Assembly: GCA_003116995.1 (NCBI GenBank)
Contig: BDSL01000033.1
Span: 682,001-746,000, forward strand
From: Yamagishiella unicocca
Lineage: Eukaryota; Chlorophyta; Chlorophyceae; Chlamydomonadales; Volvocaceae
Reading direction: 5' to 3'
Length of the DNA stretch: 64,000 nt
Part shown: one piece after another, positions 34,358 to 45,800 of the stretch
How positions within the stretch are numbered: the stretch's first letter is position 1
Layout of the letters: each line of letters begins with the position of its first letter
Notes under the pieces: generated by a model
Told to the model about the DNA's origin: nothing
The model's database searches: none
Seen by the model: the letters and a program-made list of their open reading frames with translations, nothing else
Program-made: the position numbers and the translations under genes

Positions 34358-37300
34358 TCACCCAGCAGCTGCAGCTACTGCCGCCTCGGCCTCCATCTCG
34401 GTGTCCGCCAGCTCCGATTTCGCAGCCGCGTCTCCGGCAGCCCCCTCGCCTGCGCGCAACGTAAGCCGGGTTGCGGTGCGGGAGGGAAGCGACGTCACGC
34501 GTATGGGTTGCGAGGACGACCTGTGGATGCGAGAAAAACCGTTTAGGACAGACGTTTCGAGAGCAGCCAAGCGTATGGGTGGGAACTGGGAGAGGTGCTG
34601 CAGGCCACATCCCCTGCGCCACCAACAACACAGCGAAAAGAAAACGCGTGTCGGGGCTTGGACGGCACACCTGCCCCTTGGGCGGGGCTAGGGCGACGAT
34701 TTGGATACCGATACCGCCTTCTGGAGGAGCACTATGCCGGCCCCCAGCGCCCTGCCAAACGCGCTGTCTCCCCTCCTGGCCGCACCTCATGGGCCTTATA
34801 CTTATGCTCCCTCACGTCGGCTTCGACGGGCCGCCCACCCACCACCGCACACGCCGCCGCGAGCCCGCCCGTCCACTCACCTCCCCGGGCCTCCTCGTCG
34901 CCTTCCGCAGCCTCCGCAGCCTCCTCACCAGTGCTGCGTGCGATCGCCTTCGGCTCCGCCTCCACCATCGGACCCCCTTCCGGCTCCGCCTCCGCGCCTT
35001 GCTCCTCGTGGTGCGCGTCCAGCTCCACATCTCCAGGGAGGGCAGCGGAGGTGGTGGCCGCAGGAGGCGCACGCGGGAGGGCAATGTAAGACGTGCGCGC
35101 GGCGCGGGTTGGGGCCAGGTGCATGGTTGGTGCAGCCCTGGGCAAGGGTCAGGAACAGGGCGAAGGGCGCCACCCAACAACCCAGCTGGTCCCTGCCGTC
35201 CCCCTTTAACCTGCCGTCCCCCGTTTTACTCGGATACGGGTCTTCCTCACAACCCCCTTAACTTGCCAGTCGACTAAATGCTATCGGGTGGCGATCCAAC
35301 CACCCGATGACCCAAATCTCCCCGCTGTCCCCGCTGGGGCGCCTGGGTCCTCTTATGCTCCTGCTGGGTCCCCCTATGCTTATCGAGTTGTGATACGCGA
35401 ACCATGCCCTCCCGGTCCCTCCCGGGTCTCAAGACCCCCCAATAGGTCCCCTCACAGCGCTGCCTGCTCACCCTCCAGCGCCTCGTGGTCCTCCGCCTCC
35501 TCCTCCGCACCGCCGGCGGCCGGGTGGCCGGCTGCCCGCGCCTCCGCCGCGCGCTGCCGCCGCTCCGAGATACCCACACGCCTCGCCTGGGCCCGCTGCC
35601 TCAGCCCGTCCTTCTCCAACTCCAGCTCCGCCAGCATCGACTCCTGCGGACCAACGCAGCGCCAGTCAGTCGGCAACACCAGACAGCAGCGCCGACCAGC
35701 ACCCCTAGACAGTTCCAGGCAGTCAGCACCAGTTACAAACATACAGCGCCAGCCAGCGCCTGTTACTAACAGGCAGCGCCAATCGGCATCATTCCTAGCT
35801 GGCGTCTTCATTCCACGGCGCGCCGACACCGCAATACCCGCCACGATGGTACCGCAATAGACACAGCAACAGCTGCCACGATGGTACTGCAACAGCTGCG
35901 ACAATGCGCCTGCCGCGTCCTCGTCCGCACCCCCGCGCCCAACACCTCACCTCCCAGTCCCGCAGCTCTCCCTCCTGCCGCTCCTTCACCGCAAGAGTTG
36001 CCGGGCAGTGCGACGCGGGGAGCCAGTACACCGGCTGCGGCTGCAGGTGCATCGCGGAGCCGCCAGCCGCGCCCTTGGCGCCCGCAGCTGCCGCGGCGGC
36101 GGCGGCAGTGCCGGGCGCTGCGGGCACTCCATCCGCGCGCAGGAAGGCGCCCAGCGCCCGGCGGCGAGCGACCTTCTTTGCGTAGAGCAGCTCCAGCACC
36201 TGCCGGCGCCATGGTCGCGCAGCTTGAGTCGCAGCAGGAGAGAGGGTTGCGGACTGCGATGCGGTGGCAGCTGGCACCCGACATGCGCCTCGCACACGCC
36301 AGCGGCAGCGCACTGGGCAGTATCCCTCTCTCCCGCCCCCCTCCTCCTTGACCTCCTCCCTCCAATGCCGACCCACGGATTTCCTCTCTCCCGCCCCCCT
36401 CCTCCTTGGCCTCCTCCTTCCAATGCCGAACCCCCCCCCCTAGCACCTTGATGTCCGTTACGACCCGACCCACGGGTCTCCTCTCAACCCCCCCCCCTCG
36501 CACCTTGATGTCCGTGGCTACGTTGAGGTCCATCAGCGCCTCCAGCTCCTCCTGGCGCTTGCGGGACCGCTCCTCCGCCGCCTGCCGCCGCAGCCTCTCG
36601 CTCTCTGCAGCCGACTTCTCCTCGGCCTTGCGCGCGAGTTCGGCACGGCGGGTGGCCGCGTCCGAGGCCTTGAGAGCGGCAGCAGGACCGCGGGGATACG
36701 GACAGCAGGCAGGCAAGCAGGCAGGGAGGCAGGCAAGGAGGGAGGGAAGCAGGTGGGTGGGTGGGTGGGTGTTGGTAAGGTGTAGTTGGACTTGCGCGCC
36801 GCCCGCCTAGACCGTGCACGTGTGCACGCCAGCCCCATGGCGGCCCTGGCGGCAGTCGATTGTTTAGGTGAGGTGATGGCCCTCATGCAGCCACTGAGAC
36901 AGACGCGTGGCGGAACGGCTATGGCGCTCACGGCATTGCGTGTGTTGGTTGACGGTTGACGATGTGCCGATGTGGTGATTTCCGCAGGTTCCATGTCCTT
37001 CTCAAGCACTCGGATCTTCACTTGCTGTCAAGGGTGGTCTCCGCCAGTTTGCTCCTAAAACGATAGCCCATTACCACGCCGTTTCATCCAACGGAAATGT
37101 CGTAGCACCCTGTGCGTAGTTGCCAATGCCAACCCCGGCAAGACCCGCCACCGTGTACTATTCGACGCCACGTGTATTCCCCTCACCCCTCCCAGGCGCC
37201 CTTTCCCCACCGACCCGCCGCGGACTACGAAGACCTTATCGCCTGCCGTACAGGCGGCCGCACCTGGAATTGCGCGTCCTCCTGCCGGAACTTCTGCAGC

Positions 37301-39031
37301 GTACCCAGCAGCGCCCGACCCAGCAGCCGCCGGGTGCGCTTGCGGCTGTCCGGATCATCCGCGGGGGCGGCACCGCCGGCGCCGGTGGGCGCGGGCCCCG
37401 GGGCGGGACGCTTCAGGCCGCGGGAGCCCCGGTCGTCGTTGCCGTCGTCTCCGAGGTGGCGCTCCTGGCAGGTGGGTTTCGAGGAAGACCCGTGGATGCG
37501 AGAAAACACCGTTTAGAACAGACGGCAGGTGAGTGGGTGCCGGGGAGTAGAGGGGGAGTCCGTGGATAGACAGGGGAGGAACAGGGGTTTGGGAGGGAGG
37601 CGAGGTGGAGGGAGGGTTGATGGCACTGGGGCTGTGAACTTGCCGCCATGTCAGCCCCCCCCCTTGAGCAGCGCAGGACTGCTCCCCCAGCCGGCCCTAG
37701 AGCCCGAGCCGGGCCGCGCGTTACCACCCTCCCTCCGGCCCCTCCGAACCCTCGGACATCCACGGGTTTCCCTCGAACCCTCCGGCCCTACATCTGCCCC
37801 TGCGCCCGCCCCTACACCTCTTCTCCTTTGTGCCGGTTCACCGGTCTTCCTCCACCACCCGCGACCTCCACGGCTCCGAAGCAGGGCAGGCTGCAGCCCA
37901 AGCTAAGTGAGCGTCCCACTCCGCGGAATCAAAGTCATCGCTCCATCGCTCCTACTAGGTAGGTGCAGACGGTGGTCTTCATGCACCACCCCACCACCGT
38001 CCAATTTACGGTGGCCTCCCACCCACCACCCCACCACCGCCAACACCTCGCCTACTGCCGGCCGGCCTCAGCACCAGCAGCCCCTCACAATCGCTGAGCC
38101 CGGGGGCCGACGGCTGGACGGCTGGTTGGGGGCCCGGGCTGGCTGGTGTCGGGAACTTGTGGTGAAGGGGGCTGCTGCACGAACCCCCCTGCCACGTGTC
38201 GGGTCTGCGCACTCCGTACCCCGCACGCACCTCCTCAGGGTTGCGCCCCCACGCCCAATCTTGCCGGTCGCCTCCGTGCCCAGGACCTCGCGGCCGCCGG
38301 TCGCTGCCCCTGCTGCCATCCCTGTCCCAACCGTGTCCCCGTTCGTGTTCCCGATCGGGCTCCCGTTCGTGTTCCCCGTCCTCCGGCACGCCGGCGTCCC
38401 CCTGGGGCTCCTTTTCGCTGACCACCATCGACAGCACCGCCCGGCGCCGTGTCGGTGCCACGACCGCAGCGCCTCCGGCGCTGCCGCCGCCAGCGTTGCC
38501 GTCCCGGTCGCGGCCGTACTCGCCGTACTCGCGAGGGGCACGGCCGGATGCGCCGCCGTCGAAGCGGCCCCGCGGCGGGCCATCGTAGCCCCCGCTGAGG
38601 GGGCCCCGAGCTGGTGGTCCACCTCCGAGGCGGGCGGACATGGGGCCATCACGGAAGCCTGCTGCGCGAGGACCGCCACCTTCACGTGGCAATGGGCCCC
38701 CGAATCCTCGCTCCGGCCCAAAGCGGCCGTTTCCTAAAAGCGGCCGCGCCCCAGATGGCTCGCCAGCGGCGTTCCGGAGTTGCGAGGCGGGTCCGATAGG
38801 TGGCTGGCGCGCCGCCCGGACGCGCTGGCTAGCCTGATGTGGCAAGGGGCGGGGCGGATCGATCAGCGGGGCAGCTTGAAGTCCTGCGCTGGGATCCGGC
38901 GCCGATGTATGCTGTTTGGAGTTATCTGTAAAATGTGTACAAGGATCCGGATGCTTGACACTTACCTCATACCGCTGTCGCCTGAGAGCTTCAAGCTCGC
39001 GCTCTAGGGCAGCCGGGTCTAGAGTTGCCAT
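34358..39031 (-). CDS. PNN-like: Pinin homologue (pinin/SDK/memA domain splicing-associated protein)
   Basis: Eight exons in phase give 565 residues: 39031-38966, 38833-38231, 37464-37264, 36668-36504, 36199-35951, 35643-35472, 35030-34881 and 34449-34358 (stop TGA). The N-terminus MATLDPAALERELEALRRQR forms a short coiled coil, as in animal pinin. The pinin/SDK/memA core is clear: RKRTRRLLGRALLGTLQKFRQE near residues 264-285, then a charged coiled coil (291-345), then AKKVARRRALGAFLRADG and PVYWLPASHCPATLAVKERQ, matching the family's conserved Pro/Tyr and CPAT block. Between residues 23 and 223 lies a Gly/Arg/Pro-rich region. Acidic Glu-rich sequence follows to the end. Pinin binds the exon junction complex in the nucleus. 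The second exon's acceptor is uncertain: CAG at 38834-38836 is in phase, but one about 70 bases upstream also fits. Confidence 0.9.
34505..34554 (+). repeat. Dispersed motif copy in pinin intron 7
   Basis: Reads GTTGCGAGGACGACCTGTGG, then a GCGAGAAAAACCGTTTAGGA tail. It is the same family as the copies at 37474 and 61171. Confidence 0.8.
36443..36518 (-). repeat. Duplicated exon-intron border in the pinin gene
   Basis: The block CACCTTGATGTCCGT, which is the end of exon 36668-36504 with its GT donor, occurs again at about 36444-36458, 56 bases further into the intron, with similar flanks. The second copy keeps the GT and so offers a duplicate donor sequence. Confidence 0.85.
37474..37526 (+). 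repeat. Dispersed motif copy, long form
   Basis: Reads GGTTTCGAGGAAGACCCGTG, followed by GATGCGAGAAAACACCGTTT and AGAACAGACG. It lies directly outside the acceptor of pinin exon 37464-37264. An inverted partial copy follows at 37756-37783 in the same intron. Confidence 0.85.
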
Positions 39032-39809
39032 TTTCTGTCTCTTGGTGCACAATATGAACTGTCCTTGATGTTATCTTAGCCGCCGTCTATGGCTAAGTGG
39101 GTGCGCCCCAAGTGGATTGGGCGCCTACACGGTTAAGAAGCCTGGAGAATTCACGTAGGTATTTGTGAAGATCATATGCTTGTCAATTGAAGCATGTAGG
39201 TTTTACGGCAAGCCACATATACCTTCCAAAACGAAAATTCCGGTGCAGGACGGCTGGATGGGCATGAGCTGGCGGGAGGAAATTTGTGTACCTTACACCT
39301 TCAGTCTCAAATTGCATATCAATACTATCTCTCAGCATCGTAATACTTAGGGGGGCAGAATTCGCCAAGCAAGCAAACGCCGACACCGGGAAGGGTGCCG
39401 GCGCCTCGCCGGACTCCCTGGCCTCACCGACACGACATCTCAAGTGGCACGACATCGATGCTGGTGTGTCGCGATTGATTTGACCGTGTTTTGCTGCGTT
39501 ATGACCTGCAACGCAAGGATGCGACGCGCTCCGTCACCGTGGCATGCGACGTTTTTGGAGGCGATGCAGTCTAGAACAAGGCTATGATAAAGTTGATAAA
39601 TCCTGGGTTTGCTGCGGGACGGTGCTGGTGTAAAGGCCGCTTCTTTCCCGCCGATTCCCGGGACGCCCGCACCTTCCTCAGTAGCTTCCTAACGCGCAGG
39701 TTGTGGCCAATTTGTCGCGACTGATTGCATAGCTTTAACTGCGGCCTGCGGTGCCCTGTTCCCTTGCCATATTTCATTACGGGGATGAATCTTTCCGCAG
39801 GCTCTCGGC
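39032..39809. promoter_or_regulatory. Shared upstream region of pinin (-) and F-box/LRR (+) genes
   Basis: The two start codons are 778 bases apart and point away from each other, so both promoters must lie here. The segment is clearly less GC-rich than the exons. No specific element was identified with confidence. Confidence 0.5.
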
Positions 39810-42800
39810 ATGCACAATAGTGGAAGCGACGGGGCCAGCCCCGACTGGTCCACGATACCTCAGCTAGTATTATGGTCAATTGTGCAGCATGTCGACGACT
39901 CGTCGGACGTTGCGTCGCTGCGGCTCACCTGCCGACGATGGAGCAAGGCCGTCACACAAAACGCGAAAGTAAGCCAACTGACGCCACCCTCGCTTGCGTC
40001 ATGTAGATATTATCGCGATGTGCATGACCCAACTTATATTTCAGTTCTACCAGCCCTGAATCTAAGCGACCCTATCCTAAACGAACTTGACTCCAGCCGC
40101 GCCTTTTGGCTTATTGCCGATGCCACGCATAGGTGCGCCCCCCCTCGCATCTTTTCACGACTCATCGACGCACTAGTCCCGACCCTGCGTTGCCGCATTG
40201 CAACCCTGCCCCGGTCGTACGTCAATGCCAGCCATCCATCCTGCGGTCGCCCGTACACCCACCACCACCCACCACCACCCATCACCACGCCCACCACTAC
40301 CACCACCACCAGCGCCACCACCACCAGCGCCACCACGACCATCACCACAACCACCACCACTACCACCACCAGCCTTACTCCCTTTCTTGGGTCCGCCATT
40401 TTCCGGGGCCCTTGCCAGTACCACAGCCAACACGCCGGGCGTTTCAATTTGCATACCGAGAGCTGTTAGGTACTGCCCTTTCTCGGTCGCAACCCTGCGC
40501 CACGCGGGCTCATAGCGGTCGAAACGCTATGTGGCCGTCTCGCGTTTCGACCGCCACCAAAACACCTAGGCCCGCCTCCAAAACACATTCGCCCGCACTG
40601 TCGACATTTCACGCCCGCCCCTTCATGCCTTCTAACGACACGTCCCCCACAATTTCATGTGGCTTAAAAGCCACGAAGTATGGCCGAACTCGGGTGGCGT
40701 GATCAGTCCTAGCTTCTTTACGACAACCGTCGCAACCCAGATCACGTGTATTCATCTGACGCACGCCTAAATCGCATCGTCACACCGACGACGAAGCCAA
40801 GCGCCGCCTGCTGTGCCCAACACTGGGTCCTCACAGCGACGCACTTCTGCCCATCTGGGCGGCAGCCCCTCTCCCTCCAGGGAGGGCCCCTTCCCGCAAC
40901 CCCCCCCCCCGGGCCCCACAAACGCGCACGTTAAAGCGGTACCTTCAATCATACAAGTATGCACCCCTTTAACCGGCCTGACTGCCGCTGCCCGCGCCCC
41001 CTTCCCCTTCGCGCAGGAGTGGCGCGTCCGCGGTCCTGTTGCCCGCTTCCACTGGGACTACCTGCGTGGCACCCTGTACACGTTGTGCCCTGTGGTGGAC
41101 AGGCTCACGGTGGCGCTCAGCAACCGCGTGAGCCAGGAGTCGCTGGACGCCATGTTCACGGACCTGAACTGGTGGTCGCGGCTGCGGGAGGTGGTGCTGG
41201 TGGCGATGCGGCCGGTGGGCTCGGGACTGTTTGGACCCGGGCTGTCAGGGGAGGCACTGACCGGCGTGTCGAACCTGCGGGGGCTGCAGGTGCGTCTGTG
41301 CGCGAGCGGTGGGGGGGAAGAAGCGGGGAGGGCGGCGGGCGGTGGCGGCCGGAAGTGGTGATTGGCGGTCGGCCGGATTGGTTGGGACACGGCGGTTAGG
41401 TGATTGGTTGGCGGTTGAACCCCTGCGGTCAGGCGCTTGTCACGGCTGGCGTTGTCGTGTTCCGGCAGCTGGCACCCTGGGTGGTGGGCCCGCGCGTGTG
41501 CGTGTGCGGGGGGGGAAGCTAGCCGCCCCGGAGGGCGGCCCTCCCTGCAGCCACATCGCATCGCCACCGCCCGACCCCCGTTCTTCACTGCGGGGTTGCC
41601 CCCGTCCTGATGCCGTACATGCCTTACGCCGACCTCCATCCTCGCCTCCTTCCTTCCCGCTCAGGCGCTGACCACGGAGGGCTGTGACTCTCAAATGACG
41701 CTGCACGCGGCGCTCTGGTGCGGCTGGGCTGGGGGAGGAGGGGCTGGGGGAGGAGGGGCTGAGGGAGGAGGGGCTGGGCGAGGAGGGGCTGGGGGAGGAG
41801 GGGCTGGGCGAGGAGGGGCTGGGGGAGGAGGGGCTGGGGGAGGAGACTGTGTTTCGTTTTTGTCAACACAAAAAACATTATTGATACTGTGAAAGCAGCT
41901 TAGTGACTTTCCTGCCTCCGAACCCCACCACTATTGCTCTCCTGCAGCTGCCCCCAGCTTACGAAGCTGGCTGTACGCAGCCGCCGCTCCCCGCTCAGCC
42001 CGCCCTGCCGCGTCAGCAACCGCTTCCTGGAGCTGCTGACGGCGTCGCAGCGGGCCATATCGCAGGGGCAGCCGCTGCCGCCGCGGCCGTGGCGCCGGCG
42101 CCAGAGTCCGGGTGCAGGGGAGGCGGAGGGAGGCGGACAAGCAGAGGCCGGCGGAGCTGGAGGCGGCGGCGGCGGCGGGGGAGGTGGAGGAGGTGAAGGA
42201 GGTGAAGGAGGTGAAGCGATAGGAGGGGCTCATGAGGCCGCGATAGCACCAGGCGGCGGGCAGGCCCACCAGCATCAGCTGGTCCAGAACTTGAACCCGG
42301 CTCTGGATATGGCGGCGCTGCAGCAGCTGTTTGCGGAGGAGGAAGATGGCGACGGAGATGTCGGAGAGAGCGGCGACGACGACGTGAATGGGGACGTGGT
42401 GATGGCCGATGCGGGGGGGACGGCGGCGCCGTCACGTCAAGGCCGCGGGGGCGGCGCCGCGGCGGCGCCGCGGCGCTCGGGACCAGCTGGGCCCCGCGGC
42501 GGCGCCGACGGGTGTCCGTCGTACGGCGGCCTCCGCCACTTGGAGCTGGACTCGGACGCACACATGGATGACGCCGCATCGCTGGTGCGCGCGCCGCTGT
42601 CGTACAAACCGAATAGCTGGCAAAGCCAACCAACGGCCAAACGAGCTGCCTGCCCAACCCTTGCAAGGTTGAACCGCTCACGGAAGGGAGTAAACGCTCA
42701 CAACGGAATCCCAGCACCCAATTAGGAAGGACACCAAATCGAACGAGGCGTAATCTGAAAATCTAAAAACCCTTGAACCCCGAGCAGTCACGCTGTCCTG

Positions 42801-45800
42801 TTCTCCAAACCGAGCCGTGCGGTCTGTCCTCCAATTTTTCCACATCACATATGCCGACCCACATCACATATGCCATGCATCGTTCCGTATGCGGTACCTG
42901 GCTTCTGCAGATGGCGCTGCTTGACTCGCATTCCGCCAGCTGCGGCCTCACACCGGACCGGCTGCACGAGCTGCTGTCCTCGCTGCCCTCCCTGGAGCAC
43001 CTGGACATGCGCCGCGTGCCGATAGATGAGGCGGCGGTGCTGCAGCCGCTGGCTCGTGCTACACGGCTCACGGAGCTGAGAGTGGCCTTGCAGGACGGTG
43101 CGGTCGGGGGCTCAGTTTAGGGAATTAATTTAGAACGTTATGTAATGGTTTTTTATGCAGCGCTCCCCACTGTGCATCGTGCGTGTCGTACACCGTACAC
43201 CGTACACTGTACCTCGCAATCACGGGATCCGGGCGCCCTCCGTTACTATTAACTCAATGTCCATTGTCGTACAGGCCGCACACGGGGTGGGCAGGCCGCG
43301 GGGAGGGGAAGCGGCAGCCAGGCCATTCGGGTCCTACACGCTCTGGCCACGATTGCGGCGCCATTGCGCCAGCCCCTGCGGCGGCAGCAGCACCACCACC
43401 ACCAGCACCAAAACCATCAACACCAACACCAACACCAACAGGGGCAGCTCCGGCCGCCGCCTTCCGGAGTCGCCCGGGAGGGATCCGCGACCGCGTCATT
43501 GGCGGCGGCGGCGACGGCGGCGGGGCAGGATGAGCTGTCGTACGGTCCGCCGCCGGGCCCCGGCCGGCCTGCTCTGCACCTGTACGTCAGTGGCGTCTAC
43601 AACGACAGCCCGGCTGCGCTCCTCGACGCGATGCTGCCCCTGGTGCCTCGGCTCCGGACGCTCTTCCTGTCGCACCGCTCCCTCCACACCTCCCACTTGC
43701 TGGCCGTCGGCCAACTGACGAGCTTGCAGTGCCTGGCCATGTCGATCATGTGCGCGCCGGCGGCTGCCACAGCAGCGCGGCGGGCGGCGGCGCGCCTGCC
43801 GGTAACCGTGTCGGCGGCGGCCTGGCGGCGCCGCTGCGTCGTCATGGCGACGCTGGCGCGCGCCGCGGCGGCGCGCGGTGCCGCTGCTGCGGGCGGGGAG
43901 CCTGCAGGCGGCTTCGACACCGATGACCTGGACCCCGAGGATGCACTGATGTCCGAAGACGAGGCGGGTTCTCAGGGGGCAGGTGAGGGGCAAGAGGCCG
44001 ATGACAGCAGCTGCGTGGGGCTGTCGGCGCTGCGGCGGCTGCGGCAGCTGCGGGAGCTGCACCTCAAGGGGCCGTTGGAGCCGGTGGGGCTGGCGGCGCG
44101 TGTGGCGGCGGGCTTGGCGGCCCTGGCGACTCATGAGCCGCCGCAGCCGCTGCTGGCGGCGGCGGCGGCGGGAGGGGCGGCGGCACGCTGTGGCGTGGGC
44201 GCAGCCGGGGATGCAGGCGCGCAGGTTGTGGGAGGGTTGGGCGCCGGTCGTGCGCTGCAGCTCCAACCGCTGGCAGGGCAACAACCGGGGCGGCAACGAC
44301 GATCAGCGGGAGCACTACATGTGCTACAGCAGCAGCAGCAACACGAACAGCAGCAGCAGCAGCAGCGGCAACAGCAGCAGCGACAGCAGCAGCAACGGCA
44401 ACAGCAGCACCAACACCGACACCAACAGCAGCTCCAACACGAACAGCAGCAGCGGCAGCAGCAGCAACACGAACAGCAGCAGCGGCAGCAGCAGCAGCGG
44501 CAACAGCAGCAGCAGCGGCTGCAGCAGGAGAGCGAGCTGGAGGGGCAGCAGCCGTGGTGTTTCAGGCTGGCACTACCCCGCTTACAGCGACACCAGGCGC
44601 CCCCGCCGCCCCCTCGTCAACCCACCTCCAATCCGACGACTGCTGACGGCGGGGCGGGGGCAGGCGCCTCATGGCGGCCTTCGGGACCGACACCCAAGTC
44701 GTCGCCGCCCGCGTCTCGTCGGCCATCCCAGCCCAATGCTGCACCGCCGGCCGCCCACCAGACACAGTCCGATCAGGACACAGGGGCGGCGTGTGCGTTT
44801 CGTGACGCGATCTTGATGGCCGCCTTGTCAGGCGAGCAGCACCCGCACCAGCACGCCGCAACGTCGCTCTCGCTGCCAACCGCTGACACGCCGTCGGCGC
44901 CGCTGCCGCTGCCGATGCTGCCTGACGGGCTACCGCTGGCGTCGGCGTCCGCGCCGTCCCTGGCCGCCGAGTCGGCCCACCACGACGCGCGGACGTCTCC
45001 GCCGGTGTCACCGCGGCCACGTCAGCAACCGCCGCCGCCGCACATTGCCAGCGCAGACATGCAAGCACTGGCGGCGGCGCTGGCGCTGGCGGCGGCGGAA
45101 TGGGACGGTCCAGACGGCGACGGCACCATCGAGGGTGCGCTCGTGGGAGACGGTCCCGAGCCAGGCCAGTGGCCCATGGGTCTGCCCCTGGGACCGCCAC
45201 TGCACGGTATGGCAGCCCAGCTGTTAATGGGGATGGAGGAGGACGGGCCCGGGGCCTTCCCCGGCTTTGGTGGACAGCTTGCAGGCAGAGGTGGGGGCCG
45301 CGGGGGGCGCTTGGGGCCGCGCGGCCGCGGAGGTGGACGACACGGCTGGGTCGGTCGGGGTGCTGGGCGCGGCGGCGGTGGCGGCGGTGGCGGTGGCGGC
45401 GGTGGCGGCGGCGGCGGTGGCGGCGGCGGCCTGCCGATTCCGGTGCAGATGTTGGCCCAGATTGCACAGAACCCCCTGCTGCACCAGCACCACCAGCTGC
45501 TGATGCAACACCAGGAGCTAATACTGCAGGAGCAGCAGCAGCAGCAGCAGCAGACCCAGATGCAACAGCTGGAGCATCTCTATCCGGCGCATTTGCAGCA
45601 ACAGCAGCAGCTACTAGGACAGCAGCAACCGCCACAACCGCTACAACCGCAATCACCCCTTCCGTACAACCAACAACAACCACAACAACCACAGTTGTTG
45701 CCTGGGGCGGCTGCGGCAGCGAGTGCCATTCAACAAGAGGGGAGTGGTGCCGGCGCGGGCCCGGGCAGGGTAGGCACAGGCGGGGCCAGCAGGGGGGTAT

